Below, piece by piece: positions 16,092 to 23,189 of a stretch of 23,189 nucleotides of DNA (its first letter is position 1; each line of letters starts with the position of its first letter). Source of the DNA: RGDT01 sp964630925 (GTDB lineage: Bacteria > Planctomycetota > Planctomycetia > Gemmatales > Gemmataceae). A model generated the notes under the pieces. That model worked only from the letters and a program-made list of their open reading frames with translations. It was not told where the DNA came from and did not search any database. The position numbers and the translations under genes are program-made. The DNA is taken from contig CAZVZK010000161.1 of assembly GCA_964630925.1 (NCBI GenBank), forward strand, positions 1-23,189, written 5' to 3'.

Positions 16092-17919
16092 GTCCGTATA
16101 GCCCGGCGATGCTCGCCGACTCCTCGCGTTTGTGCAGCCACGCCGCCACCTCCGCCACCTCGCGCACGAACGCCTCGGCCTTCCTGCGCTCGTCCAGCAG
16201 TTTGCCGGCCACGTCCGCCGGCACGTCGAGATACGCCGCCTCCAGCTCCTTCAAGACACGCTCCTGCAACTGCTTGTGATACTCCTCGCGGATCGCCGCC
16301 CACTTCAGCGGCAACACCAGGCTGATGACGACATGCATCAGCACCAGCACGACGATCATCGCCACGAACGGCAGGAACACCTCGTAGATGGACGTGACCG
16401 TCTTGCCCGTGCCCATCGGGTCGAAGTACCGCCACAGGAACACGCCCAGCCCCGCGATCAGCGTCACCGCCGGCAGCCAGTCCGCCAGCAACACCACCGC
16501 CCCCTGCACCGCCCGCCGCCCGCCCGCCGGCTGCGTGTACTGCCGTTCCACCCCCTCCAGCACCTCCAACAGTACGCGCTCCCACCTCGCCCGCCAGTCG
16601 ATGCGCGACATCCCCTCCACCGGCTCCGTGAGCAGCGCCACCGGGAAGCCCGCCCCGTCGCCCGCCACCAGCAGGCGGTTCACCAGCGCCTTGCCCCGCG
16701 CGTCGAGCTGCCGGCTCGCCGCCGCGTCGCTGCACGCCCGCGTGAACATCCCCATGTCCCAGCTCGACTTCTCCGCCCCGCCGCCCCCGCCGCCGATGAG
16801 CGACAGCCGCGACGGCAGGGCGGAGCCGATGTACTGCATCCGCGTCACCAGCCCCAGGTACCCCGCCATCAGCCCGCTGAACCGCTTCCGCCCCTCCAGC
16901 GCGAAGTGATGCTCGATCTCCTTCTGGAACGGCTCGAGCGTGTTGATCAGGATGCCCGCCGTCGTCGCCGCCTCCTCGCGCAAGGGCGTCTGCCACCCCT
17001 CGCGCGTCCGCGCCGCCGCCTCGGTCAAATCCGGCGGCGCCGCCTCCCGCACCGCCTGCTCCAGATGCGCCAGTAGCTGCCCCACCCCACGCGCCTTGAT
17101 CGCCTCGATCTCCAGCCGGCTGATGCCGCCCTCCAGCCACGCCGTCAGCTCCTGGAACTGCTCGCCCTCGGGCGGCTCCGGCGTCGGGGCCCCCGTCGCC
17201 CGATCCACCCACAGCTGGGCGCACGTCCGGAACAGGTGCGGCGACTTGAAGCCCTTGGCCTCCAGGTCGCGGAGCAGGTCCTGATCGGGCCGCAGCCCCG
17301 CGGCCCCCGTGTGCTGGCAGCGGTCCCACTTGTTCAGGACGAAGGCGAAGGCCCGCCTCTTGCGCTGGCGGACGAACTGCTCCCACACCAGCGCGTCGTG
17401 GTACTTCTCCTGCGAGCCGACGTAGAGCACCACGTCGGCCACCGGCAGCACCTTCATCAGCGTCTCGCGGTTGGCCAGGTTCGTGCTGTCCACGTCCGGC
17501 GTGTCCACGATGATCTTCTGCGCCAGCGCCGGCCGGTCGTGCGGCATCAGACGGCACGTCCGCAGGAGCGGGTCGAGGCGGTCCGGCTTCACCGACTCGT
17601 GGTAATACACCACCGGGTCTTTCGTCGTCGGCCTCTGGATCGACGCCGCCGCCAGCGTCCCCCCGGCCAGGGCGTTGAACAGCGTGGACTTGCCCACGCC
17701 GGTGCCGCCCATGAGCATCACCACCAGCAGCGGCTGATCCACGTCCAGCGCCTCGGACTGCCGCCGCAGGTCGTTCGCCAGCCCCTCCAGGGTGGCCCGC
17801 GTGATGGGGCTCATCGGCATGCGATGCGGCGCGTCGAGCCACCCGCGCAGCCCGCGCTCCAGGCCGCGCAGGGCGGGGGAGAGTGTGCGCAGGACGGGGG
17901 TGGTGTCGGCCGGCGGCAT
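16084..17919 (-). CDS. Dynamin-like/Era-type GTPase with two C-terminal membrane segments
   Basis: A 611-residue protein with a complete G domain: G1 GGTGVGKST (71-79), G2 candidate Thr in RPTTKDP, G3 DTPDVDS (139-145), G4 NKWD (196-199). A long helical region follows (about 250-465), then membrane segments at about 472-496 and 513-537, and a charged helical tail. This order (G domain, helical stalk, paired membrane helices, return helix) is like bacterial dynamin-like proteins and YfjP/LeoA-type GTPases. Function is unknown; membrane remodelling or polyphosphate-granule organisation would suit the neighbours. It has a strong AAGGAGG at 17927-17933 that overlaps the stop of the preceding gene. 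Confidence 0.85.
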   Translation of the reverse strand: MPPADTTPVLRTLSPALRGLERGLRGWLDAPHRMPMSPITRATLEGLANDLRRQSEALDVDQPLLVVMLMGGTGVGKSTLFNALAGGTLAAASIQRPTTKDPVVYYHESVKPDRLDPLLRTCRLMPHDRPALAQKIIVDTPDVDSTNLANRETLMKVLPVADVVLYVGSQEKYHDALVWEQFVRQRKRRAFAFVLNKWDRCQHTGAAGLRPDQDLLRDLEAKGFKSPHLFRTCAQLWVDRATGAPTPEPPEGEQFQELTAWLEGGISRLEIEAIKARGVGQLLAHLEQAVREAAPPDLTEAAARTREGWQTPLREEAATTAGILINTLEPFQKEIEHHFALEGRKRFSGLMAGYLGLVTRMQYIGSALPSRLSLIGGGGGGAEKSSWDMGMFTRACSDAAASRQLDARGKALVNRLLVAGDGAGFPVALLTEPVEGMSRIDWRARWERVLLEVLEGVERQYTQPAGGRRAVQGAVVLLADWLPAVTLIAGLGVFLWRYFDPMGTGKTVTSIYEVFLPFVAMIVVLVLMHVVISLVLPLKWAAIREEYHKQLQERVLKELEAAYLDVPADVAGKLLDERRKAEAFVREVAEVAAWLHKREESASIAGLYGHG

Positions 17920-17926
17920 AGGCGGG

Positions 17927-17933
17927 CCTCCTT
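17927..17933 (-). promoter_or_regulatory. Strong Shine-Dalgarno AAGGAGG
   Basis: On the minus strand TAAGGAGG joins the TAA of the upstream GTPase to a full AAGGAGG, seven bases before ATG 17919. It supports this start and coupled translation. Confidence 0.6.
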
Positions 17934-19740
17934 ATCGTTGTGGGGGGCCTTCGGCCTGACGCACCCGGGCCTCGAGCTGCTGGACCGCCTGGGGGATGCG
18001 CCGCAGGGCGAGCTGCAGCCGCTCGAACGGCGACCCGCCCGAGGCTGGCCAGCCCGCCAGCCACTCCGCCATCGGCCCGGACAGCGACGATTGCAGGATG
18101 GCCGCCTGCCGCCGCCGCGCCTCCTCGCGGGCGTTATCGACGTACTGCTTGCCCAGCATCTCGGCCAGCTGGTGGGTGAGGCCGGCCACGACGGGCAGGA
18201 CCAGCAGCGGCCACGCTAGGCCGACGGTGGCGATGGTGCCGCCGATGGCCGCCGCCTCCAGGGCGAGCTTGCCGGTGCGCAGCGAGTTGAGGAGCACCGG
18301 CTTCTTCTCCAACTGCTCGTAGATCTCCCGCGCCGTCCGCTCCGTCTCGGAGGCCGTGGCCGACTGGTAATCGCGGAACGCCTGCCCGAACCTCTCCCGC
18401 GCCATCTCGGCGAGCCTCCCGGTCTGGAACCCGCCGGCGATGTGCGCCCACAGCGGATGCTCGGTTCCGCGCCGCAGTGCCTCCTTGCGCAGGCCGTCGA
18501 GCCAGCCGGCCAGGGCCTCATCGAGAATGGGCTGCTCGGGCCTGGCCGGCACCTCGGGCCGGGACATCGCCTTCGACAGGAGGCCCCCCAGCCACTGGAA
18601 CGGCAGACGCACCAGGGCCAGCGTGCCCGAGACGATCTGCCCGAACCCCGGCAATTCGAGGAGCTGCATCAGCCGAAGCAGCGCCTCGTCGAATCCGCGG
18701 TACTTCTCCGTCGCCAGGTACTCGCGCTGGTAACGCTGGCCGAACTCCTCCTGCCCCTGCCTGACGATGCCCGACCACGCCTCCATCGCCCGCACGTCCT
18801 CGCGGGCCACCTCCAGCAGACGCTGCACGTTGCGCGACAGGAAGCCCGCCGCCCCGAGGACGCTACGCCGCCGGGCCGTCGCCGCGGGGTGGCCGAGGAC
18901 CGCAACCTGATTGAGCAGGGGGATGCGGTACAGCCGCGCCTCGCTGGAGAAGTCCCCGAGCTGCTTCGCCGTCAGGTACGGGATGGGCAGCACGCCGACG
19001 ACGCCGCGCCCGAGCCCGTCGGGCATCGCGCCGACGACGGCCTTCCTGAAGTGATCGACGAGGGCGGGTGCGTCGGCCTCCTTCATCTTCATGAGGCAGA
19101 CGACGACGGGCTTGCCGGCCTCCAGGAGCAGCTTGAGGAACTGCGTGGGGACCTCGTCGTTGTAGCGCTCATCGGACGCCGCGTAGACGATCACGTCCGC
19201 GAGCGCCGCGGCCTCGATGAGGCGGGTGACGTAGTTCTCGGCGGCCCAGGTGGTCATGTCGGGGCAGTCCCAGACGACCCACTCGCGGAGGAGGTCGAAG
19301 CCCGCGCCATCGGGGGGGACCCGGCGGACCTGGTACACGTCCTGGTCGAGCGAGGACGGCGCGGGCTGGGTGAGCCGAGTGAGGGGGCCGAGGAAGCCGA
19401 GGTGGGCGGCCCACGAGATGGGGCCGACCATGCCGGTGAAGGCGATGGGGTGGCGGGTGAAGCCGGCCTGCGGGTTGGCCTCCGACGAGGAGGCGCTGCC
19501 CGAGAGGAAGTTGGAGACGGTGGACTTGCCGGCGCCGGCGCCGCCGACGACGACGACGTGGAGGGGCGACGCCTCCTGGCCGTCGAGGGCGGGGCCGAGG
19601 ACGTTGCGAGCGAGGGCGGCGGCGAGGCGGATGAGCGAGGCCCGGTCTGCCGCGTGGGCCTGCTTGCGGGCGTGCTGTTCCAGCCAGGCGAGGTCGTCCG
19701 CGAGCTGCCCGACGAGGGCGCGGGGTGTGAGGGTGTCCAT
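17932..19740 (-). CDS. Second membrane-associated GTPase with degenerate G4
   Basis: A 602-residue protein from ATG 19740 (the frame is open upstream to 19839 but that part is not protein-like). G1 is GGAGAGKST (66-74), G3 is WDCPDMTT (157-164). At the end of the strand where NKxD should follow, the sequence is CLMKMKEAD (215-223), so Asn is Met and Asp is Lys: guanine specificity may be altered or supplied elsewhere. A helical region follows; one or two hydrophobic segments lie at about 498-522 (IGGTIATVGLAWPLLVLPVV), then an amphipathic tail. It heads the operon and ends 12 bases before the second GTPase, so the two may pair as in bacterial dynamin pairs. They are only distantly alike. C-ending codons dominate the first part, G-ending codons the rest. 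Confidence 0.82.
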   Translation of the reverse strand: MDTLTPRALVGQLADDLAWLEQHARKQAHAADRASLIRLAAALARNVLGPALDGQEASPLHVVVVGGAGAGKSTVSNFLSGSASSSEANPQAGFTRHPIAFTGMVGPISWAAHLGFLGPLTRLTQPAPSSLDQDVYQVRRVPPDGAGFDLLREWVVWDCPDMTTWAAENYVTRLIEAAALADVIVYAASDERYNDEVPTQFLKLLLEAGKPVVVCLMKMKEADAPALVDHFRKAVVGAMPDGLGRGVVGVLPIPYLTAKQLGDFSSEARLYRIPLLNQVAVLGHPAATARRRSVLGAAGFLSRNVQRLLEVAREDVRAMEAWSGIVRQGQEEFGQRYQREYLATEKYRGFDEALLRLMQLLELPGFGQIVSGTLALVRLPFQWLGGLLSKAMSRPEVPARPEQPILDEALAGWLDGLRKEALRRGTEHPLWAHIAGGFQTGRLAEMARERFGQAFRDYQSATASETERTAREIYEQLEKKPVLLNSLRTGKLALEAAAIGGTIATVGLAWPLLVLPVVAGLTHQLAEMLGKQYVDNAREEARRRQAAILQSSLSGPMAEWLAGWPASGGSPFERLQLALRRIPQAVQQLEARVRQAEGPPQR

Positions 19741-19888
19741 GCGGGTCCGTTTCGTTGAACGCCTCCGTGCGCTGCCATCAACGCCCATTCTACAGGCCGG
19801 GGCCGTGAGGCGGGAGTGGGCTGCACGTTCGGAGTACACCGGGTAGATTGCTTACGGCATCGAAGCAGCGAAGCGAAGGGGGCCGCCC

Positions 19889-20290
19889 ATGAATGGGGTG
19901 CATCCGGTCATCCGTCATCTGATCTTGTGCGATAACGTGCTGGTCGGGGGAGGCCAGCCGTCGCGGATCACCATCGTCGGCCTGCTGCACGCCATCGCCC
20001 CTGAAGAAGCACCCGCGTACCCCCATCTGCGGGATGAGTTCTGCGTCTTCGTGCAGTTGTCCTCCTACCGCGGCCCAGGCACCTGTCGGCTGGAGATCCA
20101 ACAAGCGGATACCGACCAGTGCGTATTCCGGTCACCTGACCACCCGTTACCCCCACGCTCCGACCCGCTGGGTGTCCACGGCATCTCTTTCAGGGTCGTC
20201 GGCTGTGTTATCCCTGCCGCCGGGCTGTACTGGGTGCAGTTCTGGTACAATGACACCATGCTCGCCCAACAGCCATTGCTTCTCAGGTGA
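19889..20290 (+). CDS. DUF6941-like small protein
   Basis: A 133-residue protein with the pattern VIRHLILCDNV, SRITIVGLLHAI, FCVFVQLSSYRGPGTCRLEIQ and the ending GLYWVQFWYNDTMLAQQPLLLR. I recognise this layout as the DUF6941 group (beta-sandwich-like, unknown function) found repeatedly in planctomycetes. No signal peptide. The next gene begins 6 bases later, so the two are probably one unit. It is divergent from the GTPase operon with 148 bases between the starts. Confidence 0.78.
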   Translation: MNGVHPVIRHLILCDNVLVGGGQPSRITIVGLLHAIAPEEAPAYPHLRDEFCVFVQLSSYRGPGTCRLEIQQADTDQCVFRSPDHPLPPRSDPLGVHGISFRVVGCVIPAAGLYWVQFWYNDTMLAQQPLLLR

Positions 20291-20296
20291 CCACCG

Positions 20297-20671
20297 ATGA
20301 GGATCGACGCCACCCTCGAATGCGACCTGCTCGGTGAGTTCGTCTGCAAGAGCGAGATCCCGCCGGAGCAGGTGGGGCCTGACCGGCCACGGCACGGGAA
20401 GGCGGTCATGGAGCCGACGATATGGCTGGGGGAGGTCGTCGCTCGCGACGCAAGAGCGTTCCCCGAGAAGTCGTTCAAGATCCTCCTCAAGGATCAGCGA
20501 GTCGTGACCGTGCGCGGCCATTCGGTGACGTTCCTGCCCAACGCGGGCAACCCCACCGACGCCGGCTCGTATGGCGTGCTGGCCCGCTCGCAGGGCCGTG
20601 ATGTCCTCGTCGCGCTGTTCCGCGCCAGCGAAGTCACGGGCGTGTTCGACGGCTCCTTGCAGACGGCTTGA
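20297..20671 (+). CDS. Small protein of unknown function
   Basis: A 124-residue soluble protein with alternating hydrophobic residues that suggest beta structure (FKILLKDQRVVTVRGHSVTFLP, DVLVALFRASEVTGVFDG). No motif or membrane segment is recognised. It follows the DUF6941-like gene by 6 bases, probably as its partner. Codon use is less GC-extreme than in the large operons. Confidence 0.65.
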   Translation: MRIDATLECDLLGEFVCKSEIPPEQVGPDRPRHGKAVMEPTIWLGEVVARDARAFPEKSFKILLKDQRVVTVRGHSVTFLPNAGNPTDAGSYGVLARSQGRDVLVALFRASEVTGVFDGSLQTA

Positions 20672-20729
20672 CCACAAGCCAACCGAGGACGCATCGCCGT
20701 CCCGTCGGGCGAGGCGAGCGGGGCTGTTC

Positions 20730-21158
20730 ATGGTCTACCGCTGCTTATCCTGCGATCACTGTGAGACCCGGGGCTTCATCCCGGGCGCGACCAGCGGGCT
20801 GTGCCTGTTCGGCGTCCTCGGGTGTGTCGCCTTCCTTTTGCCATTCGGCGCCGGCGTAGTGACACTCACCCTGCGCGTCCTGCTCGGCGAAGGTGTGATC
20901 GATGCGGAGCCGCGGCCCTGGTGGCTCGCTTACCTGGTCTGGCCAGTCATCGGCGCCAGCTTGTGTATCACGGGTTGGTATGCCGTGAACTTCCTCCTGG
21001 AGCTAACCGAGTATCTCGCCTACGCGCGTCGGCCATGTCCGGAGTGCGGAGGGCGCCGCTGGTCGTGGGGTTCTACAGCGGCTTCGGGCTGTGACGCCCG
21101 GACCGGACCGGCCGACCTACTCGGGGCCGCCGGTCACCTCCTCGCCAACCCCAGGTAA
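20730..21158 (+). CDS. Small zinc-ribbon membrane protein, probably frameshifted at the C-terminus
   Basis: A 142-residue reading from ATG 20730. CLSCDHC (Cys5, 8, 11) at the start and CPEC (Cys103, 106) near the end flank two membrane segments (about 23-52 and 65-93), so the Cys pairs would face the same side and could form one split zinc site. After RRWSWG the frame runs into STAASGCDARTG and overlaps the convergent gene by 25 bases. In the next frame the sequence instead reads WG-FYSGFGL and stops at 21094, which looks like the natural end. One G missing from the GGGG at 21067-21070 would explain it. Real mutation and sequencing error cannot be told apart here. Confidence 0.6.
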   Translation: MVYRCLSCDHCETRGFIPGATSGLCLFGVLGCVAFLLPFGAGVVTLTLRVLLGEGVIDAEPRPWWLAYLVWPVIGASLCITGWYAVNFLLELTEYLAYARRPCPECGGRRWSWGSTAASGCDARTGPADLLGAAGHLLANPR

Positions 21159-21790
21159 CGCTCCACCAGATTCACGCCCGGCCGCGCCGCGGCCTCGTCG
21201 CGCGCCGCCCTCGGCGGGAGGAGGTCCGCCGGCCGCGGGTCGGTGACCAGCTCGAAGGCGATCCCCAGCGGGTTGGCCTCGCCCACCCGCTCCGCGACGA
21301 TGTTCTCGCCGTTGGGCCTCCCGCGCACGTCCCCCAAGGCCACGATGTCGAAGCGGGTGAACGCCCCCCTGGCCGGGTCGTAGGCCAGCGAGCCGATCAG
21401 CCGCGGGTCGTAGTCGAGCGGGATGCGCCTGTTCAGGGAGTGCGCCTTGACGCTCTGCGACTGATACGTCCGCAGCCCGCTCCGCGGGTTGTGCAGGTTG
21501 GCGTACCCCTCCAGCCGCAGCCGCACCTCCTTGGCGCTCACCGCCTCCACGGTGAGGCGGAGCCTGCCCGCGGCGGCGGTGACGTGGGCGAAGTTGTTGT
21601 TCTCGCTCAGCCCGCGCGACGGGTCCAGGTGGTAGCGGAAGAGGCGTTCGCACAGCGACGCCGGCACCTCGACGCGCCGCCCCGCCTTGGCGCCCTTCAC
21701 CATCATCGCCCGCGCCTCGGCGGCGGTGATCCACATGAAATCGTTGGCCGGCTGCGACCACAGCGCCGTCGCCTGATCCGTCCCCACCAC
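21134..21790 (-). CDS. C-terminal-type fragment of a planctomycete exported protein, unknown function
   Basis: A 218-residue reading from a GTG at 21790 (the frame is open to 21871 inside yebC). It begins abruptly VVGTDQATALWSQPANDFMWITAAEARAMM and continues with beta-rich sequence (LRLTVEAVSAKEVRLRLEGYANL, FTRFDIVALGDVRG) ending NLVERYLGLARR. There is no signal peptide. I recall longer secreted planctomycete proteins with a similar second half (EVPAxLxxRLFRYHLxD...RGxxP), so this is likely 5'-truncated, but a genuine short cytoplasmic form cannot be excluded. It lies 37 bases behind yebC on the same strand. Its end slightly overlaps the frameshifted gene on the other strand. Confidence 0.6.
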   Translation of the reverse strand: MVGTDQATALWSQPANDFMWITAAEARAMMVKGAKAGRRVEVPASLCERLFRYHLDPSRGLSENNNFAHVTAAAGRLRLTVEAVSAKEVRLRLEGYANLHNPRSGLRTYQSQSVKAHSLNRRIPLDYDPRLIGSLAYDPARGAFTRFDIVALGDVRGRPNGENIVAERVGEANPLGIAFELVTDPRPADLLPPRAARDEAAARPGVNLVERYLGLARR

Positions 21791-21827
21791 CTTCCGGCCG
21801 CGCAGGGCGGGATGCCCTCGATGCCGG

Positions 21828-22550
21828 TCAGCCGGGGAGGTCCACGTCGTGGTAGATCTCCTGCACGTCATCCTGCTCGTTCAGCATGTTCAGGAACTTC
21901 TCGAACGACGCCAGGTCCTCCCCGGCCAGCGTCTTCGTCGCCTTCGGCAGGAACGTGATCTCTTGCACCTCCAGCTCCAGGCCGGGCAGCGCCGCCAGCA
22001 ACGCCGACTTGGCCTTGTAGAACTCCACGGGCGGGGCGAAGACCGTGATGTGGCCGTCCTTGCTCTCGACCTCCTCGACGGCGACGTCCGCGGCGAACAG
22101 GGCCTCCACCACCTTGTCCTCGTTGTCGCCCTTGAACGAGAGGACCGCCAGGTGATCGAACGACAACGCCACCGACCCGCTGGCGGCCATCTTGCACCCG
22201 TTCTTGGTGAAGCAGGACCGCACGTCCCCGATGGTCCGTGTCGGGTTGTCGGTCAGGCAGTCGATGATCACCATGGCGCCGCCGGGGCCGAACCCCTCGT
22301 ACCGCGCCGACTGGAAGTCCTCGCCCCCCGCGCCGGCGGCCTTCGCGATCGCCTTGTCGATGACGTGGCTGGGCACGTTCTCCTTCTTGGCCCTCTCTAC
22401 GAGGCTGCGCAACGCCGGGTTGGCCTCCGGGTCGGGCACCCCGGCCTTGGCCACCACGTACAACTGCTTCCCGTACTTGGAGTAGAGCTTCGACTTGAAG
22501 GCGGCGGTCTTGAAGATCGTCGCCTTGCGCTTCTCGAAAATGCGTCCCAT
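21828..22550 (-). CDS. yebC: YebC/PmpR family protein
   Basis: A 240-residue protein of normal length for the TACO1/YebC family. MGRIFEKRKATIFKTAAFKSKLYSKYGKQL, NPALRSLVERAKKENVPSHVIDKAIAKAAG and YEGFGPGGAMVIIDCLTDNPTRTIGDVR are the family's conserved segments, as is FTKNGCKMAASGSVALSF. The usual N-terminus AGHSKWxxIKHRK is diverged here (GRIFEKRKATIFK). Members act in translation, where they help ribosomes at proline-rich stretches, and older work describes them as transcription regulators. The start is preceded by AAAGAGAG. The following fragment gene may be read through from it. Confidence 0.93.
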   Translation of the reverse strand: MGRIFEKRKATIFKTAAFKSKLYSKYGKQLYVVAKAGVPDPEANPALRSLVERAKKENVPSHVIDKAIAKAAGAGGEDFQSARYEGFGPGGAMVIIDCLTDNPTRTIGDVRSCFTKNGCKMAASGSVALSFDHLAVLSFKGDNEDKVVEALFAADVAVEEVESKDGHITVFAPPVEFYKAKSALLAALPGLELEVQEITFLPKATKTLAGEDLASFEKFLNMLNEQDDVQEIYHDVDLPG

Positions 22551-22566
22551 GCGAATTCTCTCTTTC

Positions 22567-22615
22567 GGTGCCAGGGGCCACCACGCCCGCGGGGGCGCCC
22601 CTCTGGCGGGGCACC
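22567..22615 (-). terminator. Inverted repeat between small secreted gene and yebC
   Basis: GGTGCC (22567-22572) pairs with GGCACC (22610-22615), with a further GCCCC/GGGGC hairpin inside. It lies in the 85-base gap upstream of yebC. It could end transcription of the upstream gene; no T-run is present. Confidence 0.25.
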
Positions 22616-22635
22616 ACCCTCACGGACATCGGCCG

Positions 22636-23031
22636 CTACTTGTCCTTCTTCTTCCCCCGCGTCCCCTCGATGTCGAACTCCTGCTTCATGCCCCCGAACT
22701 CCGACGAGCCCTTCCCCTTGAGCTTGTCCCCGGTGACGGTGAGCTTGTAGTCGATGGGGATCTTGTTCTCCATGAACACCCGCACGGCGGAGAAGGTCAG
22801 CTCCCCGCCCTTCACCTTCACGCCCGTGAGCTTCACGTCCTTCTGGCCCGGCCAACTGATCGTCCCGGAGAACTTGTCCCCGTCCTTCTTGATCACCAGC
22901 GTGGCCGTCCGCTTCATGTCGCCGATCTTGTACTCGCACTCCCACGTCCCGGCCGGGTCGGCCTTGTCGTCCCGCGCCCCCGCCAGCCCGCACAGCCCCA
23001 GCACCACCGCCGCCGAGAGGATCGTTCGCAT
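22636..23031 (-). CDS. Small secreted beta-barrel-like protein
   Basis: A 131-residue protein with a signal peptide (MRTILSAAVVLGLCGLAGA, cleavage probably before or near RDDKADP). The mature part is a run of short beta strands: GTWECEYKIGDMKRTATLVIKKDGDKFSGTISWPG, then KLTGVKVKGGELTFSAVRV and a lysine-rich end. The pattern (G-x-W at the start, then K-DGDKFSGT) is like lipocalin-type or extracytoplasmic ligand-binding small proteins that are common in planctomycetes. ATG 23031 is preceded by GGAGG at seven bases; an ATG at 23043 in the same frame is less likely. No function is known. Confidence 0.78.
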   Translation of the reverse strand: MRTILSAAVVLGLCGLAGARDDKADPAGTWECEYKIGDMKRTATLVIKKDGDKFSGTISWPGQKDVKLTGVKVKGGELTFSAVRVFMENKIPIDYKLTVTGDKLKGKGSSEFGGMKQEFDIEGTRGKKKDK

Positions 23032-23138
23032 GCCCGCCTCCATGAATTCGCGGTCCGGGAGCCGCCGATGCGCGCCGCCCCAGCCGCTGACCGCAATTCT
23101 ACGGATGCCGCGGTCACCGTCACACACCCCCACCGGGG

Positions 23139-23157
23139 GCTTACAGGGCTACGTTTC
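23139..23157 (+). repeat. Right copy of 19-bp inverted repeat
   Basis: Identical to the complement of 37-55. It lies in non-coding DNA upstream of the small secreted gene, about 32 bases from the window edge, and reads outward. It is followed by GTGACACG, while the left copy is followed by TTGTGAGG. Confidence 0.6.
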
Positions 23158-23189
23158 GTGACACGAGAAATCCTCTTCGTTCAAAGTGG

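Noticed and set aside
16396..16420. Second P-loop-like GTGKT after the first membrane segment of the GTPase (residues 503-507)
   Set aside because: It lies in the loop between two membrane helices, without a strand before it or other G motifs after it; chance similarity.
17932..19839. Longer start of the first GTPase at 19839
   Set aside because: The 33 extra residues are Arg/Ser-rich and not protein-like; ATG 19740 gives a normal N-terminus.

Overview
The window is very GC-rich bacterial DNA and most likely comes from a planctomycete of the Gemmataceae type. The clearest sign is the N-terminal LEDRCTP motif on the calcium-binding repeat protein at 8489, which I associate with exported planctomycete proteins. 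The many small secreted or zinc-ribbon orphan proteins, a CHAD protein, paired GTPases and a DUF6941-like protein fit this. The lineage is an inference from memory of these families; no rRNA gene is present.

Layout. (1) 1-622, minus: a T4 Rnl2-like RNA ligase running off the left edge. Its conserved sequence stops at a 19-bp repeat that recurs inverted at the right edge (23139-23157). (2) 851-8406, plus: a tight six-gene operon of DegT/AHBA-type aminotransferase, NAD-dependent sugar epimerase/dehydratase, left-handed beta-helix acyltransferase, polyisoprenyl-phosphate-type GT2 and two large polytopic membrane proteins. Together they look like a route that makes an N-acylated amino sugar, loads it on a lipid and transfers it outside the cytoplasm. 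A terminator-like structure separates this from (3) 8489-9826, plus: an RTX-type acidic repeat protein that is probably exported. (4) 9863-12890, minus: a two-gene operon of a STAS-domain protein and an 877-residue fusion of two cyclic-nucleotide-type beta-rolls with four [4Fe-4S] motifs. (5) 13008-14956, plus: a membrane-anchored small protein, a BON-domain lipoprotein and a zinc-ribbon orphan protein. (6) 15198-19740, minus: an operon of two different membrane-associated dynamin-like GTPases and a CHAD-domain protein. (7) 19889-21158, plus: three small orphan proteins, the last probably frameshifted. (8) 21134-23031, minus: a secreted small protein, YebC/PmpR, and what looks like the C-terminal part of a larger exported protein.

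The most interesting parts are the GTPase-GTPase-CHAD operon, the STAS plus cNMP/ferredoxin fusion operon, and the RNA ligase that loses its motif V at a dispersed repeat. In both long operons the preferred third codon base changes from C to G along the direction of transcription.
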